NCBI GenBank assembly: GCA_021234155.1
Contig: JAJEKV010000057.1
Location: forward strand, 4,557,821-4,621,820
Source: Isoetes taiwanensis
Lineage: Eukaryota > Streptophyta > Lycopodiopsida > Isoetales > Isoetaceae
DNA length: 64,000 nt
Reading direction: 5' to 3'
Numbering within the stretch: position 1 is the first letter of the stretch; every line of letters begins with the position of its first letter. A program made the position numbers and the translations under genes. Shown one piece after another: positions 49,888 through 64,000 of the stretch. The notes below the pieces were generated by a model that made no database searches, was not told where the DNA came from, and was given only the letters and a program-made list of their open reading frames with translations.

Positions 49888-51129
49888 GAAGGATATACAA
49901 ATACAAGTAAACAGGCCCTAGTGGCTGGCAATGGCAATGAAGAGGGAGTTATGGTTCCTAATGAATGGTATGCGGATTTAAAGGCACACGGATACAATTT
50001 ATTGGGACGCCCTGCCCCAAATCAGGCGGTGCAAACAGTGATAGCATGCATTCTCAGTCCCGAGTTACATCAATATATTATCCAGAAGGAAGTAAATGTT
50101 CCTAACAGTGACCACTCTGCTATTATTCATATGGGTATGAGCAACTTCCTTACAATGGTGGCTGGTTTTGCACAAAACAACTACAATATGGAGGCATGCA
50201 AGGGCATTATAGATAGCAGATACAATAGACTACCCGTTGCACAATTTAATGCTACTGAAAGGGAAGCTGCCAACCTGAAGACATTTGTTAAATGTCTCAC
50301 TGCACTGGAAAGAGCAAATGGTGTGAAATTTACTTTTCCATCTAACAATAACCGAAGAGTTCGAAGTAGGACGCCTGCTGTACAGGCCACCATTGTACCA
50401 ACCAATCTGGGTAATAACTGTCTCTTCAATGTCAACATGTTACCAGAGGAATATAGAAGTGCATTTACTACCAGCAATGAGATTACCCAACAAGAGAAGA
50501 CTGACAGACTTGAAGATGAAAATGAGAAACCTCCTATAGCAATGTTAAACCTCTTTAATTGTGGAAGATTTCCAATTATGTCCCAAAGAGAAGTTGAGTC
50601 ACATGGGGAGCAATTTAAGCAAGCATTGTGGAAAAGCAAAAATCTAGGGGTACTGGCCCCAATAAGTGTGGAGGCATGGAAAAAATTAGCTGGTATTTCT
50701 GATGATGACATTAAACGAGCCTTTGAGGATGCTGACAACTGCATTAGAAGAGTCGATAAAATGGAAGTGATACTACCCTTCCCAGCAAAATGCTTTGGAC
50801 TGGAATGTAGCAACAGTATGACCATAAGCATGGGCCAAAAAGGTCATCAGGCTAAAGTTGAAGAAAGAAGACATGACTTTTACATTAAGAAAATATGGAG
50901 GACTCTATGCCCATTTATTAAGTGCACATGTGGAAAAATAGCCAAGGAAAATGGGGACTGTCCTGATACCATAATATGGTTGGATCATGGTGTATGGTTC
51001 CTCATGAACAACCTCGAGAAGGCATGGCCTAAGCTACCTACAGTTGTAAGATTTGGATTTTTCTCTTCTCTCTTCATCTCTTGCACCAAAGAAGAACGCC
51101 ATTATTGCTCTACCGATATCTTAAGGTAA
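49888..51129 (+). pseudogene. Element ORF, N-terminal part (fossil)
   Basis: Open for about 400 codons with no ATG at its start, consistent with an internal exon. Begins near VMVPNEWYADLKAHGYNLLG. Contains cysteine pairs (CPFIKCTCGKIAKENGDC) that may bind zinc. No GIY-YIG, RNase H or capsid domain is recognised. Belongs to the same coding body as the reverse transcriptase. Part of a broken element. Confidence 0.55.
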
Positions 51130-51179
51130 GGGACACCCCGATCAAAATGGCCGTCGTACTTCGGACCCAAATATAGATC

Positions 51180-53860
51180 CGAACATGGAATTTGGTAATA
51201 CAAAGCTTACGGATATCCTGGAAAAAACCATTAAACCACTTAAGTTCCTAATTGCTAAGCAGCCAGAACCCGAAAGCAGCCCCGGGCAAACCAAGAATAA
51301 GAAAAAAGAAGCAAATAACCCGACATTAAACCAAATCGTTCCGTTATCATGCCACCACGCTTGTACAAGAAACCCGAATCTGGCAAAATGTGGCTTCGAT
51401 GACCATGGCATTGACATTATACAAATTGACGACTCCAAACCAAGGAGACAGTGCGGACTAAAGCAACAACATCCGCAGCGGTGGTTTACGACATCGACAA
51501 ATCGAGACTTTGACATATAGGCAATTTCGTTTAAGGTACGAATACAAAAGTACATTATGTTACACTTATTCTATGTTTCACTCTTTGAAGTTTATTGTTA
51601 AATTACTGTATTGAATACCTGATACTGTTTTAGGATACTTAATTTGATAAAATTTGCTAACAACATGAAAGGGGGAAAGGGAATACTCCTAAAGCATACA
51701 TTTTGATTCAATGCCTAAAATGGCATTACATATGAAAACTGATCTTCTTGATCACTTTTTACAAAACAAAATCCAGATGAAGACCAGATCCTTGGTTCTA
51801 AATGAGGAAGGGAGATGGAAAATTACACTCTAAAGAAGAAAAGATAAAAAGAAGTTTATACACTTCGCTATTTCTCTAAGTTGATCAAAGAAACCTGAAG
51901 ATTAGCAGTTTCTTTAAAAATCAGCTGCAAGAATGTTTTGGAGAGAAAGGTTTACTCCTTTATGAAAATTCCATATTTGGATGGAAGTATATCAACAACA
52001 TTAAAAGCATGTTCTATAAGCCCAAAGCCATTTTTGCACAATCTGGTGAACTGAACTGCCCATGTGGTAATCCCACGTTGGCAAAGTTTATTGATCATGA
52101 TATTGGGCATATCAGAACTACTTGCCTTGACATTATACACAATGAATCTCTAAGAAAGTGCTTTGTCATGGGATTGAACCACATTCCGGACCAACCATTT
52201 ACTCTGCAACAATTCAAAAAGGAAATAAGGGCTACTATCGAACAATTCTTCAATCTGCACAAATTTTCCTTTCAAGAAAAGGAATCTGCATTGATTGAAA
52301 AATGCAAAATTGCAATATATAGAGAAGCCAAACATGAGGCTGCCAATTTTGTCAAAGCTAATGCTGATAATAAGTGCAAATTCCTGGTAAATGATCCTGA
52401 GGCACAAAAAAATGTGAAATGGCTCAAGGAGCATTTTTATATTTCGGGTATAGATAAAGCAGCGAATAATGCATCTTTCATATGCCCTGTGCACATTAGG
52501 AAGGAGGCATATAAAAGGCTAAACAGTCATGATTTTGAAAGAATTGAGGCTGAGCCATCAGACATTATCAGAAAAATTGAGGAAGAAATTAGGGAAATGA
52601 TTGAAGAAAATAGCTCTACATTTACTGAACTTCCATACCTGTTGGGCATTTACAAGGCACACAAAAGGGAGTATAGATGGATAAATCTAACGCCAAGACA
52701 ACACCATTTTTTCTGAAATTGCCACATTGGTTGCAAAGAGATCTAAACACCATATTGAGATATGGCCAAGAATATGCCACGAAAAGTGTGCCATATTCAA
52801 TCTCTTTAGCCAGCATAAGATCAAGGCAGCCTGGGTAATTAATTCAATATATGACTTGGTATGTAATCTACCAAAACAGATAGATGAAGTCTTTGTTTGT
52901 GACATCACCAAATGCTTTGAAAATATACCATTAGATGGCGAGCATGGCATTTGTTGTATTATACAGGAAATCTGCAATGTGGTATGGAAAAGCCAAATAA
53001 GTCTAAACAGCAAAAACAAAATGTGGTATAGTATCACTGGTAAGGACAAGGTTGAGGTCAAATGGAAAAGCATTGATCCAAAAGGAAAAAAGTGGAGACT
53101 AATGAGTCAAGGGCTGTTTATTAAAATTAACATATGGCTGCTAAACAGTTGCTTCTTAAGTATGGGAGAAGGAATTTGGAGACAGTGCAGGGGTATACCA
53201 ATGGGATTCCCATGCAGTCCTGCATGATGCAATCTCTACCTTGCCCTATTCGAACTGAAGTTTATACTAAAACTTGCTAGAAATGGTAAAATGACTGAAG
53301 CAGCATCATTTGGAGACACCTATAGATACATGGATGACCTAATTGGGATTAACAGTTATTACATAAGATCATATCTAGGGCTGAATGATGAAAGTGCACA
53401 AAATGATCGGATATATGACCTTGATATACTCAAGATCAAGGATGAAACTGAATACTGGATTTTGGATCTGAATACAACAATAGGTAGAAAAGTCAATTTC
53501 CTTAATATGACAATTGAAGTGATTAATCGTTTCCAAGGGAGATACTGTACCTATAGATATGATAAGAGGGATAATCTACCCTTTGAAGCCACCAAGTTTA
53601 TCCATGCATGTGGATGCAGACCTTACATAATGGCCTGCAACGTAATTATGTCACAAGTCATGCCATATATGTATGTGCATAGTAACCCTATACTAGCCGC
53701 TGAAGATCTGGGGAAATTGGTAAAAATATTTATTGACAAAGGTTTCGAGGAAAGAGATGTGTGGAAGTCATTAAACAAAGTCTACAAAAACGCCAACTTT
53801 CCTGGTCTGCAATATGATTCGGGCACATTGAGGAGCGAACTTAAAAAGTACAGGTAACTC
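51180..53860 (+). pseudogene. Divergent reverse transcriptase, Penelope-like (fossil)
   Basis: Landmarks in order: a Cys/His cluster near 51345-51400 (LSCHHACTRNPNLAKC), a fingers region with ISGIDKAANNASFICPVHI and YLLGIYKAHKREYRWINLT (K-x-HK...R, RT motif 2), motif A VFVCDITKCFENIP, motif B CRGIPMGFPCSPA, the catalytic YRYMDD, the downstream KVNFLNMTIEV, and a thumb-like YRYDKRDNLPFEATKF. Catalytic Asp residues are in place. The K-HK, GIPMG-PCSP and FLNMTI patterns fit Penelope-like and related non-LTR lineages rather than Ty1/Ty3. The region is broken and treated as a fossil. Confidence 0.65.
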
Positions 53861-53926
53861 CACCGTCTATAATCTGCTTTTTAATAGCAAATTTTGATCT
53901 GATATTAGATGATATAACATATAGGT

Positions 53927-53999
53927 GGTGCGGAGGGTCCCTATGTATATAGGGATCCCTCTGCATCCCTATGTACTTAGACAAGGAACCCTCCGCACC
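53927..53999. repeat. 73-bp foldback element
   Basis: GGTGCGGAGGGT (53927-53938) and its exact inverse ACCCTCCGCACC (53988-53999) bound a core with further TCCCTATGTA repeats. Lies just after the reverse-transcriptase end and before the TA run. It has the size and shape of a tiny MITE. Confidence 0.75.
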
Positions 54000-54020
54000 T
54001 CCCGGTAGGAGGTAGGTTAA

Positions 54021-54063
54021 ATTTATATATATATATATATATATATACATATATACATATATA
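54021..54063. repeat. (TA)n with CATATA variants
   Basis: Border of the downstream direct repeat; the same TATATACATATATACATATA order stands before the upstream repeat at 47037-47064. Confidence 0.9.
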
Positions 54064-54951
54064 TCCAAAAGGCTGGCTTAGTTCATGAAATAATTGCCTG
54101 GTATGGTTTTTATACTCTCTTTAAACCAACCCTAACATAAAAGCACACTACTTTCTCTAGCACAAAAATATGTGTTACATTAGCTAATGCAAACGATGGA
54201 CATTTGATACTAACTTCAAGGAGGCCCGAAAAAAGAATTTTTCCTTATGCAGATGTAGTAAGCATTGGTCAGCCAAGACACTATAAAAGCATGAGCCACG
54301 TAGCCTGCATAGATGCTGACTGGAACCCTAAGGATGGGCAACTCCTATATCATGTTAAAATGTTAAGATAATTATTTTAGTTGGTATCTTTACTTACAAG
54401 GACGTTAAAATAAAACCACATTGGAGGTTTGAAAGAATATTTGCTTTAAGCATAGGTGTTGACCTGCATGCCTTTAATAAAATATAAAACCGTAATTGGT
54501 TTTTAAGGCTACCTAACACCCATTGACGGGAATACGGGTATATCTTACGGATTTGGCAGGAAAATCAAACCTAATACGTGGGGGTGTGATATGCTAAGCT
54601 TAAGTTTTTTAGGGTTTATATCTGAAGAAGGCGGAGACATACAGTGGCATAGACTGAAGCCTAGGAAAAGGCTTCAAAAGATTGAAATGATGGCACGCCC
54701 AAATTGTAATCAAGGTCAAAAATCGACCGCATATTCGTGTGTGATTTGATTCATCTTCCGCTTCATATCTTTGAAGGGTCGGGCAAGCTAGAAACAGTGC
54801 ACGAACCTAATTCGTGAAAAATGGAGACGGATATAATTTTAGGTAGATAAATCGACAGATCGGAAGATCGAAACCTTATATTCTGATATTAGGGTTCATG
54901 AACTTGCACTCGCATCCTCCAAAGCCGCATCGCCAACACTGCTTTGGCACA

Positions 54952-55277
54952 ATGCCAAGGCCTGAAGGATCATGTAATATCATGCCAACAAAGGCTGATA
55001 TTATTGCTATGCTTAAGGAGAAAGGAATTGATTGCAAAAAAGATGGCGTAGCCATTAAAAAAGCTGTGCTGGAGGAGATGGCAAAGAAGGCTGGGATTGA
55101 TATATTCGCCAAGAGGCATAATCCAAGCAAAACGCCCCGATCAAGCATTGAGGCCTGCCTTAGCAGCCGGTTGCACACCGAAATGAAAAAGTGGCAAACA
55201 TGGAAGCCGGAAGCAAAGATCAACTTATCCGAGATGGAGACGATTTCTTTGATGAAGAGGCGATGCCATTGAATCAG
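54952..55277 (+). pseudogene. SAP-like exon (downstream repeat)
   Basis: Same start (MPRPEGSCNIMPTKADIIAM) and same donor context (AATCAG/GTTTTG) as the upstream copy. The SAP halves are intact; the later part is broken. Element fossil. Confidence 0.55.
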
Positions 55278-55682
55278 GTTTTGGTTTTGATCTGTGAAAA
55301 ACACATTAGTCAATAGGTAGTAATGTCTAGTAGGTTAGTTTGGCGTCATGTAGAACTGCATATGGGGTTCTGAGATTGAGAGATAACAAGAATGGAACAC
55401 ATAATAAATTCATATTAGTGATTACAGTAACATGAGGTTTGAAAGAAGTCACGGATCATACTATAGCAGGAAAGTTTTCTATCATCTGCACAAGGTATTA
55501 TGGTGTAGTAAAATTTTGAAACAGCAAAATGGATCGACTATGGGAGTTATCATCATCATCTATGGTAACAAAAACAGGAAGTGCTCTGAAACCTTTTTAC
55601 TTGAAACTAGATTTCTTTCATGACTGGTTCTGTCTATACAGTCAAGTAAAAAATGTATTTGCAGCAGATCTATCATGTTGTT

Positions 55683-55792
55683 TAGGTTGAAGGGCGTTAA
55701 GCCAGTGGACCCTATAGCTTACCTGCTAATCCCTTCCAGCTTTACCCATATTTTGGCTAATGTTTGGTTGTTTGGATTGCAGGTAACCAGGT
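55683..55792 (+). promoter_or_regulatory. Conserved segment over the 3' splice site (copy G)
   Basis: The clearest copy: GGC-GTTAA-GCC hairpin, GCTTACCTGCTAATCCC, TTTACCC, branch-like GGCTAATG, TTGCAG/GTAACC. TTACCTGC and GCAGGTAA form an 8-bp stem that includes the acceptor AG (55781-55782). Confidence 0.7.
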
Positions 55793-56040
55793 TCTACTCT
55801 ACCTACTCTAATGTTTTTGGAAGCATGAAGCATTCAAGGGAATGCATAATCAGCAAAGAAAAATGGTTCAAATATGTCATATGTAGAAAGAAGGATGCTA
55901 GATGTGAAGATCAGAAAGTTTTGTCCAAGATATACAGGTTCTATCTCTTCCCTGATTTCAAATGTAACAAGTGCGAAATCGAGCAAAGGGCAAAGGAAAT
56001 TGAACAGGAGTTTCTTGCTAAGATAGCAGAAGATATCTGA
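55783..56040 (+). CDS. Cysteine exon (downstream repeat)
   Basis: Opens VTRFYSTYSNVFGSMKHSRE right after the acceptor and continues to EFLAKIAEDI and a stop at 56040, 85 codons. KCNKCEIEQ near the end is a C-x-x-C knuckle. Same protein as at 48800 with two or so substitutions. Probably the C-terminal exon of the SAP protein; the joint product is inferred from splice signals shared by the copies. Confidence 0.5.
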   Translation, partial: VTRFYSTYSNVFGSMKHSRECIISKEKWFKYVICRKKDARCEDQKVLSKIYRFYLFPDFKCNKCEIEQRAKEIEQEFLAKIAEDI

Positions 56041-56558
56041 ACAAGTGCAGTAGCATTTCTTCAAAAATTTAATAGTTTATGTCCTATATTTACATTTTTA
56101 AGTCTGATACATTCTAAAATTATCTGACATATATGCGGGAATGCTGGTTACCTTACTATGTTAAAAATACAAAAAAAATGGAAAAAGAATTTTGAAAATC
56201 ATGCTCAAGTTTGTTCTAAGTCATAGTTCTGGAATTTAAGGTTCTGCTTCAGTTATTAAAGAGGTTCTCACGGTTACTATAGGACTCAAGGAACTAGAAA
56301 CTTAATCTTATAAAACTTAAAGAATAGGAGTCGTTTTACAAGAACAATAAAAAATCCTACTTGTACTAAATGGCTAAAACTTATTGAAAGGCGCACATAG
56401 GTTCATACACACATTCAGAAAACATACTACTAAATGGATAAGCCGAGGAATAAAAAATATGATATGGGGATTTCAGAGGACATAGCAAGGATTACCTTGA
56501 ACATTTGGTTGGTGTTTATCATGTTTTTGAATTTCTTAGTACTATTTGTATAGTGTCT

Positions 56559-58999
<2,441 letters not shown>

Positions 59000-59000
<1 letters not shown>

Positions 59001-59480
59001 ATGGGGTCTAAGCACAATGGTGGGGGACACTTTTTACGTCTACACACGGTGCTTGTGCTATGCTTTAAAAACTATTTTCTTTGTATTTTGAAAAAATATT
59101 TTATTTTATTTTTGATATTTTCAACACGCATTTATGTTTAGCCTTAGAATATAAAAAATTTCAGCCCAAACGGACTTCTAAAAAAAAAGAAAAAAAAAAA
59201 AGATTCATTAGGGGGTAAAGGGTGCTATGCTTTTGATTTCGCAAAAATGCCCCTGCCGTCGCATGCTTACCCAATGAGTTGGACACATAATGTGGACTTA
59301 TAATCTATGGACTGGTTTAGTCTATAGCATAGGACTGATAACATTGAGCTAGGGGGGTTTTTTGGCTGGAGCATGGTCCACCCTGGGACAAGGTTAATAT
59401 GAAGGGAGCTTTAATGGCCTGTATCCTTGCAAGTCCAAGTGAGCATCAAATTGTGCAACAAAAAGGTTGCACACACTTGC
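59000..59480. other. Stretch without gene after the array module
   Basis: AT-rich with A runs (59180-59200). I see no family signal until the unit E similarity begins. Confidence 0.4.
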
Positions 59481-60127
59481 CCCAATTTGGTTATATCCTA
59501 ACCCTTATGGTATGATTTGGGAATTGAAATGATTATTACAATAATGATATGATGGATATATATTGATGAGCAGTTTCTACCCCCTAGCATTGAAATTAAG
59601 AATTGGTCATATTAATACTATAATTACAGGCCAAAGGTTGGTGGCAATACGAACATGTAGTTGTAGCATAGGTTATATGTTGGGGGATGATAGGGTCAAG
59701 TATCCCAAGGGGTGAAATTACTGTGGTTTTTTATGGTGTAAATTTGGGCACAAAATGTTGGTAACATATGCTCGAAATATGTTACACTTAACTAGCATTC
59801 TCCAATGGTACTTACATTAAAAGGTTTTTTTTGGCTAACCCTAATTTGAAAAGCAAACCCTAGCGATGGTGTGGCGTCTACGACAGCCTTTTGAGTCGAT
59901 TTTAGCCGACGGATCCCTAACGAACCATGGATGACCTTTTTGGAGTTTGTTACATGCAAAATATCGACATATGACATCTCGATTGATCAAGACAAAAATC
60001 CGGTTATTATGATCCTTTTTCTTAATCTTCTTGTAACATTTGCTTAGAAAGTTTAGTTTTGGTAACTGCTTAGCCTCCATGCTATATAATAAGAGCGCAT
60101 CCCTCTACTATGAACACGGTTTTTGGC

Positions 60128-60420
60128 ATGAGTAAAGTCGGCCGACCGAGGGTGCGTGCAATAAAAGGGCGCAGATCTAAACTCATTGAATTCCTTAGAA
60201 GGAATGGCTTAGAGCATAGTAGCCCTTGACCTACTAAGGCTCAATTGTTGAAATGTGCGTGAGCCCATGGATTAGATCCAAATAGGGATAAAGGTGATTC
60301 TGGAATTATAAAAATTCCTCCCTACTCAATGCATGTGGGAATATCTCCGATCCGTGATACACCAAGCAAAGAATGTGGAGTTTGTTGCGACTCAAATTGA
60401 AGAAATCGAGGAAGATTCTC
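60128..60420 (+). pseudogene. SAP-like exon, decayed (unit E)
   Basis: Starts MSKVGRPRVRAIKGRRSKLI, an AT-hook-like basic patch, and continues EFLRRNGLEHS and HGLDPN, as in unit D. Broken; element fossil. Confidence 0.55.
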
Positions 60421-60617
60421 GATGATGGAGTGCAACCAATTCAGTTCCTACAATTGAATTGTTTAATGCCGTGTCCTTAACCATTTAATGTAGTATTCAC
60501 AAGTATGATAAAATGATTCTTAGTGGTTGTTGTATTGCATGTCACAATATTTGTAGGCATAACAGTTACCATGCTAATAGATTACTAATTACGCCTCGCA
60601 TCAATTGATCATTCGAA

Positions 60618-60716
60618 ATTAAGAAGTAATGTTGTAATCCATAGGTTTATAACATCCGTAAGAGTGTATTGAATTTAAGATGTAATGTTATAATCCATAG
60701 GTTTATAAAATCTGGT
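60618..60716. repeat. Tandem duplication of about 59 bp
   Basis: TAATGTTRTAATCCATAGGT recurs after about 59 bp, inside the intron of unit E. Confidence 0.8.
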
Positions 60717-60739
60717 AAGATATATTTAAGTAAAAATCA

Positions 60740-60845
60740 TGGGTAAAGGGCGCAAAATGCCAAGAGAGTTCATTGCTTACCGTTAGCAAGAGGATTTTTA
60801 CCCTCTTAAGGCTAATTAGTTCTTATTTGTTGCAGGTAACCGGCT
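60740..60845 (+). promoter_or_regulatory. Conserved segment over the 3' splice site (copy E)
   Basis: GGC-GCAAAAT-GCC hairpin, GCTTACC, TTTTTACCC, GGCTAATT, TTGCAGGTAACC. TTACC still pairs with GGTAA although the flanks have changed. Confidence 0.6.
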
Positions 60846-61529
60846 CTTCTCCTCTGCATCTAGCTCTGTCTTTTTGCATGGAAGCATGAATGATTGAAGA
60901 ATGTTTTTATGTACTACCAGATATTTATCTTGTGTACAACATTTCTCGTAAGATTTTGATCCTTTCAAGTATGACTATTCGATGGAGTAATCAGATGGTA
61001 AACTCTTAATCCTTTCGCTTATTGGTGTTTTGAATATTATTGATATGGCGCTTTTACCGCTTGGTAAACATGTTTGGAGCACCTTGAAGTAATTTATGGT
61101 ATTCATTTATGGATCTCATGTATGGGGCTGCTCAATTGCTTGATCTCTTATTTTGTTTTGCTCACATTTGATTATGTCCAAAGAATTAAATGGCATGGTT
61201 TTTCTTGTGTAATTTACATGCTTTGCTATTGCCTTTCTTCTTATTGAGCTGATGGTATTTAATACATAAGTTGTTAGTTTGCTTAATTATATTTTCAAAT
61301 TCCTTTCTTCAAAGATTTTATTCCAAAAAATATTTTACAATTATGGAACAATTATGTTGTACAAAGATATTGCAAGTTGTGAAATTTTTTTTTTTTTTTT
61401 GCTACATTTGGAAATATAAACATGCATTAAAGTATTATGGTCGTGGTTGAATAATGGCATTATTAAATGGTTTGGGCTGGTCCTTATTTTTAGACTATAG
61501 GTCTAAGGTTGTTACTATAGATTACATGA

Positions 61530-61660
61530 TCTCTAAGGGCTCCCTCTTTTAGGGTCCAATAAATTCAGTAGTCTTATTTAGTTAGGTTAAGGCTATTTGA
61601 ATGTCTAGTCAAGTAGAGGCTTGTTTGGCTGGCCAGTCTATATATATATATATATATATT
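61530..61660 (+). ncRNA. Terminal structured RNA (copy E) and TA tail
   Basis: TCCCTCTTTTAGGG hairpin, AATAAATTC, hairpin GTCTTA...TAAGGC, ATGTCTAGTC, then CCAGTC and (TA)n at 61639-61660. Covaries with copy D in the second stem. Confidence 0.5.
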
Positions 61661-64000
61661 GCTTTCCTTTTTTTTCCTGCACCTACCCGAGATATCTTCC
61701 TGCCTTGCATTCATATAGGTCATAGCATCTCCGATTTATCGCCTCTTGACCAAAGTCAAGAGAATCTTAAGGACCAGTCCCGCCTCCTTTTTTATTTAAC
61801 CTTATTCAATGCTCAAGAAAAATCAATTAAATCACTAAAATTAATTCCCCAAACTAGAGCAAAAGCCCCGATGCTAGGTGTCTCAACAAATAACCTTCAA
61901 ATAATTCCAAATGCATACGATCATTTCTAATGCAGGGATACCACATGTGGTTATTATACCATATACCCTTTATTAAATAGTTCTTTATCCATGCCTGTAA
62001 TAAAGTATTTATCAATTACCAATTATGGTGAACCCATTTCCACCAAAACATCCCTAAAATTTTAAATTTTTTTCATGTGCTTCATGCTACTTAAAGAGGA
62101 AAAACCTTCCTATGTCTTTTGCGTAAGTCGCTAACGGATCCATCTATTTGCAAACGCTTTCTATAATGCCACATGCATTAGCATACAAGCCATCGTCAAG
62201 GCTTCTAAATATGATTCCATATGGTTCTATATGTGCAGTGATTCTAAATATGGTTACTAATCTATAGCCCTTTACCCATGCCTAGAATAAAGTATTTATC
62301 AAATCCCTTTATGGTGAACCTATTTACTGAGAATATTCCCAGCATTTATGCCATTTGTAAATATCCAAAATACATCCCTAAATATTCAGTTTTCTTTTTT
62401 ATGTGCTTCACACCTTACAAAGTATGCTAACTAATCTCGAAAAAATTCTTATGTCTATGCCAAAAACCTCTAAACGGATCCATCTATTTGAACACCTTAT
62501 AATGCCTCTCATAAACAAGCATGCCATTACTTTAAGGATTCGATTGTATTATCAAATCAAATATATGCAAATGATAGACCTTCCATTCGATTATGTTCAT
62601 GATACATCACATTTTAAAAAAAAACCGCAAAAGATGGAATATAAATTCCATCATTTCACATGTCTAAAACATTCCCGAGCATACCAACATGCCATATATG
62701 CTTAATATCAAATGTTTGAGAAAACTTACCCCCTATGATAGAAAAGCATATACTACTATTTTGCAAAAAGGAAAACAAACATTTTCACCAAAATGGCCAC
62801 AAAGCAAAGGCCCATTGTAGAAGTCGATGCCCATTCAAAACGAATTTGGAGGAGTTAGACAGGTTACCCAAAAGAAACCAAAGCACATTAGCCTTAAACG
62901 GGGTAACATACTAAGCCACTAGCGGTAAGCTATCGCCTATACTGCCGCTCTTCACCAAATTAAAAGACCCAAAAAATACACATTAATAATTCCGATTCAT
63001 TAACCAAGTTCCAAAACAGGCTTTATAGTTAAGCCAAAACTTAGATTCGATTTAACCAAGAGGTTTTTAGAAACGTGAGAAGAAGCCTCAATAACCTCCG
63101 ATGAAGGATTTGATCACGATCATCCGGATCCGCTCAATTGATTTGGTTGAAATCTCTTGCTCGCCCGAGAGATATCGCTAATGCCGGTAATTTCATGGTT
63201 AAGCATCCCAATCGTGGGCAAAATCTGCTCTCATGCTGTTCTTAAAGAAATTCATGGTCGTGGTTTTCCTTTGACCCTGGTGTCGCCGATTAGATTATAC
63301 TTTATGCAATTCATCTTTTCTAGAAATACCTTGCCCTGCTGGAGTAAATATTTTCCCTCCGCGCTTTACATAGTGCTTTTTAGATCCAAACCAAACCTTT
63401 ATCAATCAAACGAGTTTTAGCTCAGTAAGGCCCCGGTTTTGTGTGTTCGCCTCCAGATAGCCGGGTAAGAATAGAAAAATTAGGCAAAGTAGAACTAACT
63501 GGGGTGTTTCCTCAGCTTATAAATCCCCTAATGCACCCAAAACATAGAAATTTCCCGTAAATAGTTACCACTGTGGTGTCCTCAACTGCTATACCTTTAT
63601 AATTTTTCACGGTATTGGCCATTTGGCTTACATCTTGCACTCAAGCGACACGGCTATATCCGTCCCTTGGATCACTCTTTCATACCGTGTGTGGCCTAAT
63701 CCAAGCCAGCAAATGTATCTTGCCCTTTCAGATTAATATTAGGTTTGCATGATAAACCCTAAAGTGTTAGTATGACATACATTCGCTACACGATACACCC
63801 TATGCTTCAATTGAACATTTTGCTATTTTTCTTAAGATCTCGAATGAACTAGCTTATTGTCTTTACCCATGTCCAAATCTTTAAATATTTAAACCCTTAC
63901 CATTTGAAGAGGCCTTAGCAAAAGTTATGCCCCATGTCTTACCATTCCCCAAGTTGTTCCCCATGTGATGCCAAAAAAAATCGGGTTACATTAACTCATG
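61661..64000. other. Stretch without recognisable gene
   Basis: A diverged direct duplication of about 200 bp occurs at about 61970-62180 and 62262-62510 (AATAAAGTATTTATCAA, ACGGATCCATCTATTTG). The ORFs at 62403-62705 and 63157-63420 match nothing I know. Confidence 0.45.

Larger units (their letters stand above)
59500..61638 (+). mobile_element. SAP-family unit E
   Basis: Contains a decayed SAP exon (60128-60420), the conserved intron-end segment (60740-60845), the start of a cysteine exon (60836) and the terminal RNA (61530-61638) ending GGCCAGTC(TA)n. The last 110 bp are close to unit D. The 5' limit is uncertain. Confidence 0.55.

Noticed and set aside
50181-50831. 216-codon minus-strand ORF
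   Set aside because: Shadow of the open reverse-transcriptase body on the plus strand.

Overview
The window looks like nuclear DNA of a land plant with a large, repeat-rich genome (a fern, gymnosperm or similar; the sequence does not settle which). Evidence for a plant: broken pieces of a mitochondrial NAD-malic enzyme, a cytosolic Xaa-Pro aminopeptidase and a phytocyanin, all with GT-AG introns of plant type, and a GYF-protein-like tail. It is AT-rich. I find no complete, clearly functional host gene and no rRNA or standard tRNA gene.

Nearly the whole window is a chain of repeat modules that begin and end in runs of TA. Two kinds alternate. (1) Non-coding or gene-fragment-carrying modules have a 5' part rich in GGCCGTCC-type palindromes, often an array of AGATTC/GAATCT words spaced about 10-12 bp, and a 3' tail related to ATAGTACAAAAACTTG followed by (TA)n. 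They lie at about 40-8577 (Xaa-Pro aminopeptidase and NAD-malic enzyme pieces), 8593-13737 (minus), 14070-17705 (minus), 17735-23390 (phytocyanin piece, strong hairpin), 23405-29462 and 35395-37248. A related subfamily forms an inverted pair at 43805-45242 and 56813-59000. (2) A second family carries a small gene with a SAP-like helix-loop-helix exon, an AT-hook-like N-terminus and a downstream cysteine-bearing exon, and ends in a structured RNA next to (TA)n. Copies or parts lie at 3337-3603 (minus fossil), 33400-35390, 37273-39492, 45320-47036, 47065-49672, 54064-56658 and about 59500-61638.

The longest member of the second family (47065-56658) has two direct copies of this unit, about 2.6 kb each, flanking a body of about 4.3 kb that encodes a divergent reverse transcriptase (motifs FVCDITKCFENIP, GIPMGFPCSP, YRYMDD). 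Direct-repeat flanks, a conserved intron and a structured terminal RNA best fit a Penelope-like element with pseudo-LTRs. It is a broken fossil but looks fairly young. The short units would be its non-autonomous relatives.

The most interesting unexplained signals are: a covarying terminal RNA fold shared by five units; a conserved structured segment that overlaps the 3' splice site in five units; the pairing of an AT-hook/SAP protein with a preference for TA-run junctions; and the helically phased AGATTC arrays. The rest (3900-8500, 9100-13400, 20000-23300, 29900-33000, 39700-42300, 61700-64000) holds no gene I can support.
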